A stretch of 33,478 nucleotides of DNA from Acidithiobacillus sp. (GTDB lineage Bacteria; Pseudomonadota; Gammaproteobacteria; Acidithiobacillales; Acidithiobacillaceae): contig JAPTWR010000013.1 in NCBI GenBank assembly GCA_028065135.1, positions 1-33,478 on the forward strand, given 5' to 3'. Below are positions 8,058-18,277 of the stretch, piece by piece (the first letter of the stretch is position 1; each line of letters opens with the position of its first letter). The notes under the pieces were generated by a model. That model saw only the letters and a program-made list of their open reading frames with translations, searched no databases and was not told the DNA's origin. Made by a program: the position numbers and the translations under genes.

Positions 8058-8657
8058 GTGATCAACGAGGTGCTGAGCTGGTTGCATCTTCAACCCATTA
8101 CGTTAGCGGTGATTATTGCCTTCCTGCGCCAGTATGGTTACTGGATCCTCTTTGTTGGCACCCTGCTGGAAGGGGAGGCTGTGGTGATTGTTGCCGGTGC
8201 CCTGGCGCATGCCGGCGTCCTGGATCTTCGCATGGTGATATTCATCTCCTGGTTGGGCAGTACCCTCAACGATCAGGTGCTTTACCAGCTCGGTTATCGT
8301 TATGGTGAACACCTGCTGAATATTCTGCCGCGCTTTCTGCGCCGCCATATAAATCAGGCTGAAATCTTGATTCGTCGCTTCGGTGACTGGGTGACATTGT
8401 TGTTCCGCTTCATTTATGGCACACGTACCATCACTCCCATCCTCTTGGGAGTGCACCGCTACCCGGTACGCCGCTATTTATGGATGAATCCGCTGGCGGC
8501 AGCGGTATGGGCGGCGGCCATCGCCGGGGTCGGTTATGTCCTCGGCGCCTCACTGCAGAGCTTGTTGCAAGGCGTTCAGCATGTGCAGATCATGCTGCTG
8601 CTGTTATTGATTGCGGGGGTGGGGGGGTATTGGTGGTGGCATCGGCATGGTGAATAA
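8058..8657 (+). CDS. DedA-family (SNARE-associated) inner-membrane protein
   Basis: This integral membrane protein of about 199 residues has several hydrophobic segments (about residues 15-60, 65-85, 135-165 and 175-192). The DedA signature is present: FVGTLLEGEAVVIVAGALA, GSTLNDQVLYQLGYRYGE, and the basic RFIYGTRTITPILLGV re-entrant segment. DedA proteins support membrane homeostasis, and members have been implicated in flipping undecaprenyl phosphate or phosphatidylethanolamine. The start is uncertain. GTG 8058 is the first common start codon in this frame near a strong GGGGGAGG at 8036-8043, but the spacing of 14 is long. An ATT at 8052 would fit the spacing better. It is the last gene before the ribosomal-protein block and may be co-transcribed with the glycosyltransferase about 100 bases upstream. 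Confidence 0.85.
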   Translation: MINEVLSWLHLQPITLAVIIAFLRQYGYWILFVGTLLEGEAVVIVAGALAHAGVLDLRMVIFISWLGSTLNDQVLYQLGYRYGEHLLNILPRFLRRHINQAEILIRRFGDWVTLLFRFIYGTRTITPILLGVHRYPVRRYLWMNPLAAAVWAAAIAGVGYVLGASLQSLLQGVQHVQIMLLLLLIAGVGGYWWWHRHGE

Positions 8658-8719
8658 CGTGCTGTGGCCACATCATGGCGGGTAAGACGGGCACCGCATG
8701 CGCTGAACTGCATGGCGAT

Positions 8720-8748
8720 TTGCTAGAGAGCCCGGTTTTATGCTAAAA
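8720..8748 (+). promoter_or_regulatory. Candidate sigma-70 promoter of the rpsB-tsf block
   Basis: TTGCTA (8720-8725) resembles a -35 element. The A/T-rich TTTTATGCTAAAAA stretch (8737-8750) offers a -10 element, either TATGCT at 8739-8744 with short spacing or CTAAAA at 8743-8748 with 17-base spacing. This is the only A/T-rich stretch in the 209-base gap before rpsB, and the structured leader starts just after it. The exact hexamers are not secure. Confidence 0.3.
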
Positions 8749-8753
8749 AGCGC

Positions 8754-8831
8754 TGGGCTTCGGCCTAAATACTCACACACACCGATCCAGGTCAGCTGGG
8801 TGTCCGCGAGGATGGCTGCTTGAGGTGTGTG
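8754..8831 (+). promoter_or_regulatory. Structured leader RNA before rpsB, candidate S2 autoregulatory element
   Basis: Two stems are visible. The first is a short hairpin with a C(UUCG)G tetraloop: GGC (8756-8758), TTCG, GCC (8763-8765), extendable by one wobble and one U-A pair. The second is longer: CACACACC (8776-8783) pairs perfectly with GGTGTGTG (8824-8831), and inside it ATCC (8785-8788) can pair with GGAT (8810-8813). The structure ends about 35 bases before the rpsB start. In E. coli and relatives the rpsB-tsf operon is repressed by S2 acting on its own leader. That this leader does the same is inference; I cannot match it to the known consensus without a search. Confidence 0.45.
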
Positions 8832-8866
8832 GCGGATCATAACCCTTGAAAACTGGAGAAACCCTT

Positions 8867-9619
8867 ATGAGCAGCAATGTAACCATGCGCGCCCTATTGG
8901 AAGCTGGCGTCCACTTTGGTCATCAATCCCGTTACTGGCATCCGAAGATGGCGCCGTATCTCTTTGGTGAGCGTAACCGCATTCACATTATCAACCTTGA
9001 GCATACCCTGCCGATGCTGCGCACCGCGCTGAGCTTTGTTGAGCAGATTTCCCGCAAGCATGGCCGTATCCTTTTCGTCGGCACCAAGCGCCAGGCACGC
9101 GAGGCGGTCGAGCAGGAGGCCCGCCGCAGCAACGCCTTCTTTGTCAATCAGCGCTGGTTAGGTGGTACCCTGACGAATTTTAAGACCATCCGTCAATCGA
9201 TTCGCCGCCTTGACGAACTGGATCAGATGGCCGCCGACGGCACCATGGAAAAGCTGACCAAGAAGGAAGCGCTCACCCTGACCCGCGAGCGCGACAAGCT
9301 GGAGCGTAGCCTCGGCGGTATCAAAGACATGAACGGTCTGCCGGACGCTATTTTTGTGATTGATGTCGGTCATGAAAATATTGCCGTGTTGGAAGCTCGA
9401 AAGTTGGGTATCCCGGTGATCGGCGTGGTGGACAGCAACTGTGATCCACTGCTTATCGACTATCCCATCCCCGGTAATGACGACGCCACCCGCGCCATTC
9501 GTCTGTATGCCTCGCTGGTGGCCGATGCCGTTCTCGATGGTCGTCAGGGTGGTGAATCTGCGCTGCTCGACGAATTTGTTGAGGTGGACGAAGAAACGAT
9601 CGAAATCGGCGCCGACTAG
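8867..9619 (+). CDS. rpsB: 30S ribosomal protein S2
   Basis: S2 binds late to the small subunit near the head-body junction and is needed for mRNA binding through S1. This protein has 250 residues, a normal length. Diagnostic segments are [14 protein letters not shown] at the N-terminus, [20 protein letters not shown], and [14 protein letters not shown] near the C-terminus. ATG 8867 follows GGAG (8855-8858) at ideal spacing; an in-frame TTG at 8846 lies upstream of this site and is rejected. It starts the rpsB-tsf-pyrH-frr order that is widespread in bacteria. Confidence 0.97.
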   Translation: MSSNVTMRALLEAGVHFGHQSRYWHPKMAPYLFGERNRIHIINLEHTLPMLRTALSFVEQISRKHGRILFVGTKRQAREAVEQEARRSNAFFVNQRWLGGTLTNFKTIRQSIRRLDELDQMAADGTMEKLTKKEALTLTRERDKLERSLGGIKDMNGLPDAIFVIDVGHENIAVLEARKLGIPVIGVVDSNCDPLLIDYPIPGNDDATRAIRLYASLVADAVLDGRQGGESALLDEFVEVDEETIEIGAD

Positions 9620-9648
9620 AGCATTCACCAGAATCTTAAGGAGCTTTC

Positions 9649-10527
9649 ATGGCTATCAGTGCACAACAGGTCAAAGAACTACGCGAGCGCACCGGCGCTG
9701 GCATGATGGAATGTAAAACGGTGCTGACCGAAGCCGATGGTGATTTGGAGGCCGCTATCGACCTCCTGCGCGCGCGCGGTCTGGCCAAGGCCGATAAAAA
9801 GGCGGGTCGGGTCGCTGCGGAGGGGGTCATCGTCGTGGCCCTTAGTAGCGACCAAAAACGGGGCATCGTGCTCGAAGTGAACTGTGAAACCGATTTTGTG
9901 GCCAAAAATGAAGATTTCCTGGCCCTGGCGAAGGATTGCGCCGACCAGGCTTTGGCGCATGGATTCAAGGAGGCGGATGCCTTACTGACCGATGCGGGTG
10001 TGGAAGAGCGTCGCAAGGGATTGGTCAGCAAGCTTGGCGAGAACATCAGTTTGCGCCGTCTGCAACATCTGCAGGTCGAGGAGGGTGTGATCGGTGCCTA
10101 TGTTCATGGCAGCCGCATCGGTGTGCTTGTAGCCTTGGAAGGTCAGGCAGCTACCAGCGAACTCGGTCGTGATGTGGCCATGCATGTGGCGGCAGCCCGT
10201 CCCGAGGTGATCCACCCCAGTCAGGTTTCTCCCGAGCGTCTGGCCCGTGAGAAGGACATTCTCATTGCCCAGGCGGCAGACAGTGGTAAGCCTGCTGACA
10301 TTATTGAGAAGATGATCTCTGGACGTCTGAATAAACTGCTCAATGAAATCGCGCTCACCGGGCAGCCTTTCGTCAAAGATCCCGACCGCAGCGTCGGTCA
10401 ACTGGTGCAGGGTTTTCCCGGCGTCGAAGTGCTGGAGTTCGTGCGTTTCGAGGTGGGAGAAGGGATCGAGAAGGCCCCCGCCACGGATTTTGCCACCGAG
10501 GTTATGGCGCAAGTCCGGGGGTCCTGA
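9649..10527 (+). CDS. tsf: Elongation factor Ts
   Basis: EF-Ts is the guanine-nucleotide exchange factor that recycles EF-Tu from GDP to GTP form. It has 292 residues, close to the E. coli length of about 283. The N-terminal UBA-like domain has VKELRERTGAGMMECK. The core has the EF-Tu contact motif CETDFVAKNEDF, followed by two subdomains and a terminal helical module. AAGGAG precedes the ATG at good spacing. The gene lies 29 bases after rpsB. Its stop is immediately followed by the pyrH ATG, with no gap. Confidence 0.97.
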   Translation: MAISAQQVKELRERTGAGMMECKTVLTEADGDLEAAIDLLRARGLAKADKKAGRVAAEGVIVVALSSDQKRGIVLEVNCETDFVAKNEDFLALAKDCADQALAHGFKEADALLTDAGVEERRKGLVSKLGENISLRRLQHLQVEEGVIGAYVHGSRIGVLVALEGQAATSELGRDVAMHVAAARPEVIHPSQVSPERLAREKDILIAQAADSGKPADIIEKMISGRLNKLLNEIALTGQPFVKDPDRSVGQLVQGFPGVEVLEFVRFEVGEGIEKAPATDFATEVMAQVRGS

Positions 10528-11810
<1,283 letters not shown>

Positions 11811-11813
11811 CTC

Positions 11814-12575
11814 ATGCCTTGCGCTGATGAAACCGTGCTCGCTTTGCCACGTCATGTTGCCGTCATTATGGATGGCAACGGTCGCTGGGCTCACCGCCAG
11901 TGTTTGCCGCGGGTGGCCGGCCATCGGCGCGGTGCGGAAGTGGTGCGGGAAATGGTGCAGTCCTGCGTGGATATCGGTATTCCTTACCTGACGCTTTTTG
12001 CCTTCAGCACCGAAAACTGGCGGCGTCCAGCCCTCGAAGTACGTTTGCTGATGAATCTCTTCCGTCTTTTATTACGGCGAGAAGTCCGTAAACTCCATGA
12101 GAATGGCGTTCGCCTGTGTATCATCGGTGATCGCAGTGCATTGGAGCGTGACATACGGCAGCTCATCGAAGAGGCTGAGGTGCTCACCTGCAACAACAAG
12201 CGACTCCAGCTCAATCTTGCGGTGAATTATGGCGGACGTTGGGATATTACGCAGGCAGCATGCGCGGCCATGGCGGCAATACAGGCGGGAGAATTCGCCC
12301 TCGAAGACCTCTCTGAGGCACATATTGCCCGGTATCTCAGCCTGGCGGATATCGCCGAGCCCGATCTGCTGATTCGTACCGGTGGCGAAGAGCGCATCAG
12401 CAATTTCCTGGTTTGGCAGTTGGCTTATACCGAGTTTTATTTTTGTGATACGCTTTGGCCGGATTTTGACCGTACGGCTTTGGAGCACGCCCTGCATTCT
12501 TTCGCACATCGGCAACGGCGCTTTGGACGTACGGGTGATCAGGTGCTGGAGGGCGATTGCTTCGCCAGAGACTGA
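11814..12575 (+). CDS. uppS: Undecaprenyl diphosphate synthase (cis-prenyltransferase)
   Basis: UppS adds eight isopentenyl units in cis to farnesyl diphosphate, making the C55 carrier used for peptidoglycan and O-antigen. At 253 residues it matches E. coli UppS (also called IspU). The catalytic segment VAVIMDGNGRWA places the essential Asp at D20. Other conserved parts are GHRRGAE, FAFSTENWRRP, LNLAVNYGGRWDI, DLLIRTGGEERISNFL and WQLAYTEFYF. It overlaps the following cdsA by 19 bases, indicating tight coupling. Dxr, encoded two genes later, supplies the isoprenoid precursors for this enzyme. Confidence 0.96.
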   Translation: MPCADETVLALPRHVAVIMDGNGRWAHRQCLPRVAGHRRGAEVVREMVQSCVDIGIPYLTLFAFSTENWRRPALEVRLLMNLFRLLLRREVRKLHENGVRLCIIGDRSALERDIRQLIEEAEVLTCNNKRLQLNLAVNYGGRWDITQAACAAMAAIQAGEFALEDLSEAHIARYLSLADIAEPDLLIRTGGEERISNFLVWQLAYTEFYFCDTLWPDFDRTALEHALHSFAHRQRRFGRTGDQVLEGDCFARD

Positions 12576-13369
12576 TTACGGCCTCCCTATTATTCCTGCT
12601 GATTCTTGTGCTGATTTTTTGGGCACCTTATTGGGTTTTTCTTGTTTTTCTCATGTTGCTGGCGTTCCTGGCAGGACAGGAGTGGGGGCATCTCAGTTTG
12701 ATAGCCTGGCCAAACGGACTGGCCTTGATATTGGCGGCGCTGCTTCCGATGCCCATCTTCTCGCAGCATCTTCCCTGGTCCGCGTTGGCACAGGGCAGCG
12801 TGATCTGGTGGGCACTGCTTGCGGCGTTGCTGATGCTGATGCGGCCTTCTCGGTTACCCGAGGCCGCGGCCTGGCAGCGCACGGTGAGCGCTATGGCGAT
12901 CTTTCCTGTGCTTTTGCCTGCCTTGCTGTTCAGTTTGTCCCTCCAGCAACGTGCCCCACGGTTTTTGTTATGGGTGATTCTGATCATCAGTGTGGATGAC
13001 GTGAGTGCGATGATTTTTGGTAAAATCTGGGGGCGTCATCCATTAGTGCCACGTATCAGCCCTGGCAAGACTTGGGAGGGCTTGCTGGGCGGCTTGCTTG
13101 CCAGCGCCATTATGGGCACACTGGGCGCTTGGATGTTGGTAGGCGCGGCAGTCTCGAGCCTTCGTTCCGGCGCCGTTTTGGGCTTGATTACGGGCATCTT
13201 CGCGGTCTTGGGCGATCTTGCCGAGAGTTTTCTGAAACGCCGCGCCAATTGCAAAGATAGTGGCCAGTTGTTGCCAGGACACGGTGGCTTGCTGGATCGC
13301 TTGGACAGCATGAGTGCGGGTATTCCGGTGTTTGTAGCCGGGCTTTATTATCTGGGTTGGTGGAAATGA
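12557..13369 (+). CDS. cdsA: Phosphatidate cytidylyltransferase (CDP-diglyceride synthase)
   Basis: CdsA makes CDP-diacylglycerol from phosphatidic acid and CTP, the precursor of all bacterial phospholipids. It is a polytopic inner-membrane protein of 270 residues with about 6-8 hydrophobic segments beginning at residue 7. The family signature is present near the C-terminus: [20 protein letters not shown] followed by GLLDRLDSM. The conserved [13 protein letters not shown] lies before it. The segment between the membrane helices reads [12 protein letters not shown], a variant of the more usual ADSGAYMFG. The start is TTG 12557, inside uppS, with GGAGGG at 12548-12553. No other start gives an N-terminus of the right kind. 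It shares ATGA with dxr. Confidence 0.93.
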   Translation: MLRQRLITASLLFLLILVLIFWAPYWVFLVFLMLLAFLAGQEWGHLSLIAWPNGLALILAALLPMPIFSQHLPWSALAQGSVIWWALLAALLMLMRPSRLPEAAAWQRTVSAMAIFPVLLPALLFSLSLQQRAPRFLLWVILIISVDDVSAMIFGKIWGRHPLVPRISPGKTWEGLLGGLLASAIMGTLGAWMLVGAAVSSLRSGAVLGLITGIFAVLGDLAESFLKRRANCKDSGQLLPGHGGLLDRLDSMSAGIPVFVAGLYYLGWWK

Positions 13370-14541
13370 CACGCGGCATCTGCATACTCGGGGCTACAGG
13401 CTCCATCGGCAAGAGCACCCTGGATGTGGTATCGCGCCACCCCGATCAATTCCGGATCGTTGCGCTTACCGGTAATCATCGTGTCGCTGCAATGCAGGCA
13501 CTCTGTGAGCAGCATCACCCTGAACTGGTGGTGATGGCCGCTCCGGAGGCCGCGCAGCAGTTGCGCGTTGCCCTCCGTGATGCGGGTTTGAAGCATATCC
13601 GTGTGGAAAGCGGTCGGGAGGCATTGGCAGAGGCAGCGCGTATGCCAGGTGTCGATGAAGTGATGGCGGCTATCGTGGGCGCCGCCGGCTTGTTACCGAC
13701 CCTGGCGGCGGTGGAGTCTGGCAAAAAAGTCTATCTGGCCAACAAAGAATGCCTGGTAATGGCGGGTAGCCTGTTCATGGAGCGGGTGCGGCATCATCAG
13801 GTGACGCTGCTCCCCATCGACAGTGAGCACAATGCTGTATTCCAGTGCTTTGCCGAAGGCAAAGGCGTGCGCCGCATTCTGCTGACCGCCTCCGGGGGAC
13901 CCTTCCGGGCCTGGCCTGTCGAGCGTCTGGCGGCGGTAACGCCGGATCAGGCCTGCGCCCATCCCAACTGGGTTATGGGCCGGAAAATTTCCGTAGACTC
14001 CGCGACCATGATGAACAAGGGGTTGGAGGTCATTGAAGCGCATTGGCTCTTTAATCTCCCGGCATCCCAGATTGATGTATTGATCCACCCGCAGAGCATC
14101 ATCCATTCCATGGTGGAGTACGTGGATGGCTCCGTGCTGGCGCAACTGGGTAACCCCGATATGCGCACCCCTATTGCCCATGCTCTGGCTTATCCGGAGC
14201 GCATGGAAAGCGGGGTTTCATCGCTGGATCTGGCGCGTGGGCCGGACCTGCAGTTCGAAGCGCCGGACTTGCAGCGTTTTCCCTGTTTGGCTTTGGCGTT
14301 CAATGCGTTGAAGGTTGGCGGTGCCGCAGCGACCGTGCTCAATGCGGCTAATGAGATGGCGGTACAGGCCTTCCTGGAGGGTACCCTGCCGTTTTCCCGT
14401 ATCGCAGCCGTCGTTGAAGACACGCTCAGCGAATTACAGCCTGCCGCTCCCGATCATCTGGATGCTGTGCTGGCCGTTGATCAACTCGCACGGGAAGCCG
14501 CAGTCCGCCATCTTCGTCGGCACAGGTCGGGTATGCAGTGA
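13366..14541 (+). CDS. dxr: 1-deoxy-D-xylulose 5-phosphate reductoisomerase
   Basis: Dxr (IspC) rearranges and reduces DXP to 2-C-methyl-D-erythritol 4-phosphate with NADPH, the committed step of the non-mevalonate isoprenoid pathway and the target of fosmidomycin. It has 391 residues (E. coli 398). The NADPH loop [16 protein letters not shown] is at the N-terminus. [23 protein letters not shown] (metal and substrate site), TASGGPFR and the flexible-loop segment [19 protein letters not shown] follow. I chose ATG 13366, which overlaps the cdsA stop as ATGA; in-frame TTG and GTG codons 9 and 6 bases upstream lack support. Its product feeds UppS. Confidence 0.96.
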   Translation: MTRGICILGATGSIGKSTLDVVSRHPDQFRIVALTGNHRVAAMQALCEQHHPELVVMAAPEAAQQLRVALRDAGLKHIRVESGREALAEAARMPGVDEVMAAIVGAAGLLPTLAAVESGKKVYLANKECLVMAGSLFMERVRHHQVTLLPIDSEHNAVFQCFAEGKGVRRILLTASGGPFRAWPVERLAAVTPDQACAHPNWVMGRKISVDSATMMNKGLEVIEAHWLFNLPASQIDVLIHPQSIIHSMVEYVDGSVLAQLGNPDMRTPIAHALAYPERMESGVSSLDLARGPDLQFEAPDLQRFPCLALAFNALKVGGAAATVLNAANEMAVQAFLEGTLPFSRIAAVVEDTLSELQPAAPDHLDAVLAVDQLAREAAVRHLRRHRSGMQ

Positions 14542-14556
14542 TTTTCCTGAGCACAA

Positions 14557-15918
14557 ATGCAGATTTTTGAGACCATAGGAGCCTTTATTCTGGCTATCGG
14601 TATCCTCGTGCTGATCCACGAATCGGGTCATTTCGCGGTCGCCAAATCCATGGGTGTCAAAATACTCAAGTTCAGCATCGGCTTTGGGCCGACACTGATC
14701 AGCCGCCGTTGGGGACGGGATCAGACGGAGTATGTGATTGCCGCACTTCCTCTGGGTGGCTACGTCAAAATGCTCGGCGAACAGGAGGGTGAGCCAGTCT
14801 CGGTTGAAGACCGTAAACGAGCCTTTGATAAGCTCCCGCCCGGTAAACGCTTTTTGATTGCCCTGGCGGGACCGCTGGCTAACCTCTTGTTTGCGGTCGT
14901 GGCTTATGCGGGGGTGGCGTGGCTCGGTATCCCGGGATTGGCACCCATCGTTGGTCTGGTTCAGGACCATTCTCTTGCGGCTCAGGCGCAATTGCAGCCG
15001 GGGGAACGTATAGCGATGATCGATGGGCGGCGTGTCTATACCTGGGAGGATGTGCGCATGAGGCTCCTCTCCGCGGCGATTGCACGCACTCCGGTGACCT
15101 TGCAGACGACGCGCGGTGACGGTGCTCGAGTGATGATCCACATGCTGCCTCTGCAGACGCTTACCGCTGATGCTGTAGGGCCAGACTTTATCAGTAAAGT
15201 CATCGGGATGGAACCTTACCTGCCCGCTGTCATCGGTGCTGTAGAGCCGCATGGCCCGGCCCAACTGGCCGGCCTGCGGGCAGGAGACCGCATAGTTGCC
15301 ATCGATGGTCACAGGGTCTCCGGCTGGGAGGGCTTGGCCCGGTATGTCGAATCGCACCCCGATAAAGTGATTCAGCTGCGTTATGTGACGGCGCAAGGAC
15401 TCGCAAAAGCCGTAAGTCTCACCCCACAGATGTTTCTCGACAAGGCCGGAAAGCCGATAGGCCGTATCGGCATCATCATGGCACCTCTCCCCAAAAATCT
15501 GATCGTCCTGCGCGAGCGAGGTCCCCTGGAGGGCTTGATCTATGGGGTGCGAACCACGTGGCAAATGTCGCGTATGACCGTGGAGATGATCATGCGTATG
15601 GTGCAGGGTTTTGTATCCCCGGACAATATCAGTGGTCCGCTTGCCATCGCGGAATTTGCCGGGCAGTCGGCACAAGCTGGTCTGGCGCCATTTTTGTCTT
15701 TTCTCGGGCTGATTAGTATCAGCCTGGGGGTGCTTAATCTTCTACCCATTCCGATTCTGGATGGGGGCCATCTGGTGTTTTACGCCGTGGAGATGGTGCG
15801 TGGTAAAGCACTCCCTGCGGTGGTGGTGCAAAAAGCGCAGCAGATCGGTATAGTGCTGCTTCTGATGCTTATGTCCTTCGCCTTCTACAATGATATTATG
15901 AGATTGTTGACACCGTGA
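14557..15918 (+). CDS. rseP: Site-2 intramembrane metalloprotease RseP
   Basis: RseP is an inner-membrane zinc protease that cuts the anti-sigma factor RseA after DegS, releasing sigma-E, and also clears signal-peptide remnants. It has 453 residues (E. coli 450). The zinc motif HESGH (H21, E22, H25) lies in the first membrane helix. The third ligand is D402 in ILDGGH, near the C-terminus. Two PDZ domains occupy about residues 115-310, the second containing GPAQLAGLRAGDRIVAIDGH. Membrane segments lie at about 5-25, 100-120, 375-400 and 425-450. It overlaps bamA by 4 bases (GTGA). This places the envelope-stress protease next to the machine whose failure triggers the stress. Confidence 0.95.
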   Translation: MQIFETIGAFILAIGILVLIHESGHFAVAKSMGVKILKFSIGFGPTLISRRWGRDQTEYVIAALPLGGYVKMLGEQEGEPVSVEDRKRAFDKLPPGKRFLIALAGPLANLLFAVVAYAGVAWLGIPGLAPIVGLVQDHSLAAQAQLQPGERIAMIDGRRVYTWEDVRMRLLSAAIARTPVTLQTTRGDGARVMIHMLPLQTLTADAVGPDFISKVIGMEPYLPAVIGAVEPHGPAQLAGLRAGDRIVAIDGHRVSGWEGLARYVESHPDKVIQLRYVTAQGLAKAVSLTPQMFLDKAGKPIGRIGIIMAPLPKNLIVLRERGPLEGLIYGVRTTWQMSRMTVEMIMRMVQGFVSPDNISGPLAIAEFAGQSAQAGLAPFLSFLGLISISLGVLNLLPIPILDGGHLVFYAVEMVRGKALPAVVVQKAQQIGIVLLLMLMSFAFYNDIMRLLTP

Positions 15919-18260
15919 AAAAATTTAGCCTCAGTTCGGCATCCCCCGTTTTTCTCGCCGCGAGTGTGGCTTGTGTCAGCGCCGTTTGGGCGGCACCAGC
16001 CTGGGCATTTACGCCCTTCACGGTCAAGAATATAGAAATTCGTGGTCTGGAGCATATCGCGCCAGGTACGGTCTACAACTACCTGCCTATCCATATCGGC
16101 GAGCAGGTGGATGACCAGAAGGCGCAGCAGGCCATCAAGGATCTCTATTCCACGGGATTCTTCAAGGATGTGACCATTGCCCGTTCTGACGACAATCTTC
16201 TGGTCATCGTGCAGGAGCGGCCCATCATTTCCAGCATCAAGATGGAGGGTATCAAGGCCTTTTCCAAGAGCGAGGTGAATGGCACGCTCAAAGGTGTCGG
16301 TCTGGTGGAAAGGCATATCTTCAATCGCTCGATTCTTGATCAGGTGGTGCATGGTCTGCAGGAACAGTATGAAGGCATGGGCTATTACAATGCCAAGATT
16401 CATGCGCGAGTAATAAAGCTGCCGCGCAATCGGGTGGCCATCCATATTGACGCAAAGGAAGGCGAGCAGGCGACCATCAAGCAGGTGACCATTGTCGGTA
16501 ATCATGCCTTCAGTGAAAGCCGTCTGCGCGGCCTTTTCAGCATCGGCGCGCCGGATGCGTTTTCCTTCTTTAGCAAAAACAATCGTTATTCCCGTGAAAA
16601 ACTTATGAAAGGCCTGGAGAAACTCCACAATTATTATCTGGATCGGGGTTATCTGAATTTTGATGTCGAATCGAGTCAGGTGCAGGTAACGCCGGATCGG
16701 CGCTTTGTGTATATCACGGTCAATGTGCATGAAGGGAGTCTCTATCATATCCAGTCGGTGCATCTGAGTGGTGATTTGGTCGTGCCAAAGCCGGAACTCG
16801 AAAAACTGATGGAGATCCGGGCGGGCGACGTGTTTTCCCGAGCCAAGATCAATGACACCAATAGTGCCATTGCGGAAAAGCTGGGAAACCTGGGCTACGC
16901 TTTCGCCAATACCACGCCAGTGCCCAAAGTGGACGCAAAAACCCACGAAGTGGCTCTGAATTTTGAGGTGAACCCAGGTCGTAAGGTCTATATACGCCGC
17001 ATTGAAATCACTGGTAATGACAAAAGCCGGGACTATGTGGTTCGGCGTCAATTCCGGCAGATGGAAGGCGCGCTTTATGACGGCGCGCTGATCCGGCGCT
17101 CCAAGCTGCGTCTGCAGCAGACCGGTTTTTACGACAAGATCAACACCAAAACCGTACCCGTTCCGGGGCATCCTGATCAATTGGATCTGGATGTCGATGT
17201 GAGCGAAAGGCCGACGGGTAGTTTTAGTATTGGTGTTGGTTACTCCAATGCCCAGGGTATCCTGTTCAATGGTTCGATCAGTCAAAACAATTTTATGGGT
17301 ACGGGTAACGCGCTGTCTTTCTCGGCGAATGTGGGTGGTTTGGGGACGGCGTATAATCTCTCCTTTACAGACCCGTATGTTACGCCGGACGGCATCAGTC
17401 TCGGCTTCAGCCTATATCGGAACAACACCAATCTTTCCATTCTGTCCGTAGCCCCTTATCAGGAAATTGATTACGGCGGAACTGCCACGCTGGGTATTCC
17501 AGTGATGCAGTATATCTATGATTATATGTCGTTGGGTTTCAGTAATACGACAATTAATCTCTTTGCTAATCCGCCAGCAATTTACTCCCAATATGTCCAG
17601 ACATTTGGTAACACAGCCACAGCGCTGACGGTTGGAAATGCCCTGACTTTTGACAGCCGGAATTCACCGATATTTCCCACCAAAGGTTTCTACGGAAGTC
17701 TGGCGCTGAAGGCTGCGGTGCCCCCCGCGAAACTGCGCTGGTATAAGGCGGAGATTAAAGCGGACTATTATCATCCCATTACTTCCTGGCTGACGGGTGG
17801 ATTGAGTGGGCGCTATGGCTTTATCAACGGCTATGGCGGGTTAAGTGTGCCATTCTTTAATAACTACTATATGGGCGGTCCGACCACCTTGCCGGGTTAC
17901 CAGACTTATTCGTTGGGACCACAAGTGGGTGGCTACCCCGTAGGCGGCACTCGTGAGTTGCTGTTTAATGCCAGCCTGTATTTCCCGCTTCCGGGTCTCG
18001 CAGATAATAATAATTTCCGGATGTCTCTGTTTGCGGCCAGCGGATGGGTTTATGGTGTTAACTCGGATGCTAGTGGAAATAACTACTCATACAACAATCA
18101 GTATTTCCCGAGTTTGGGCCAAATGCGGACGACGGTGGGTGTCGGTTTCCTGTGGATCAGCCCGATGGGACCTCTGCGCCTGTCTCTCGCCGTACCACTC
18201 AATAGGCATCCGAACGATTTGACTCAGCCTTTGCAGTTCACCGTGGGTAATAATTTTTGA
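15915..18260 (+). CDS. bamA: Outer membrane protein assembly factor BamA
   Basis: BamA is the core of the BAM complex that folds beta-barrel proteins into the outer membrane. At 781 residues it is near the usual length (E. coli 810). A signal peptide ends near AAPAWA, about residue 31. Five POTRA domains (about 32-435) follow, the first with FTVKNIEIRGLEHIAPGTVY, then a 16-strand barrel ending in Phe (TVGNNF), the usual C-terminal recognition residue. GTG 15915 overlaps the rseP stop. Oddity: the L6 loop motif, normally [V/I]-R-G-[F/Y], reads L-P-G-Y, with P660 (codon CCG at 17892-17894) in place of Arg. By my alignment, positions that are acidic in E. coli (E717, D740) are Y689 and A708 here. 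The reading frame is otherwise intact. Confidence 0.95.
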   Translation: MKKFSLSSASPVFLAASVACVSAVWAAPAWAFTPFTVKNIEIRGLEHIAPGTVYNYLPIHIGEQVDDQKAQQAIKDLYSTGFFKDVTIARSDDNLLVIVQERPIISSIKMEGIKAFSKSEVNGTLKGVGLVERHIFNRSILDQVVHGLQEQYEGMGYYNAKIHARVIKLPRNRVAIHIDAKEGEQATIKQVTIVGNHAFSESRLRGLFSIGAPDAFSFFSKNNRYSREKLMKGLEKLHNYYLDRGYLNFDVESSQVQVTPDRRFVYITVNVHEGSLYHIQSVHLSGDLVVPKPELEKLMEIRAGDVFSRAKINDTNSAIAEKLGNLGYAFANTTPVPKVDAKTHEVALNFEVNPGRKVYIRRIEITGNDKSRDYVVRRQFRQMEGALYDGALIRRSKLRLQQTGFYDKINTKTVPVPGHPDQLDLDVDVSERPTGSFSIGVGYSNAQGILFNGSISQNNFMGTGNALSFSANVGGLGTAYNLSFTDPYVTPDGISLGFSLYRNNTNLSILSVAPYQEIDYGGTATLGIPVMQYIYDYMSLGFSNTTINLFANPPAIYSQYVQTFGNTATALTVGNALTFDSRNSPIFPTKGFYGSLALKAAVPPAKLRWYKAEIKADYYHPITSWLTGGLSGRYGFINGYGGLSVPFFNNYYMGGPTTLPGYQTYSLGPQVGGYPVGGTRELLFNASLYFPLPGLADNNNFRMSLFAASGWVYGVNSDASGNNYSYNNQYFPSLGQMRTTVGVGFLWISPMGPLRLSLAVPLNRHPNDLTQPLQFTVGNNF

Positions 18261-18277
18261 TAGTGTGGCGTTAGGAT

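Noticed and set aside
8664..8671. GTGGCCAC palindrome after the DedA gene as terminator
   Set aside because: It is a short palindrome with no usable loop and no U-run.
14434..15675. 413-codon reverse-strand open frame opposite dxr and rseP
   Set aside because: It spans two well-supported genes and the junction between them, and its translation shows no motif.
15885..17285. 466-codon open frame on the reverse strand opposite bamA
   Set aside because: It lies antisense to an unmistakable bamA, has no recognisable domain and is low-complexity His/Ile-rich as expected from the complement of a coding strand.
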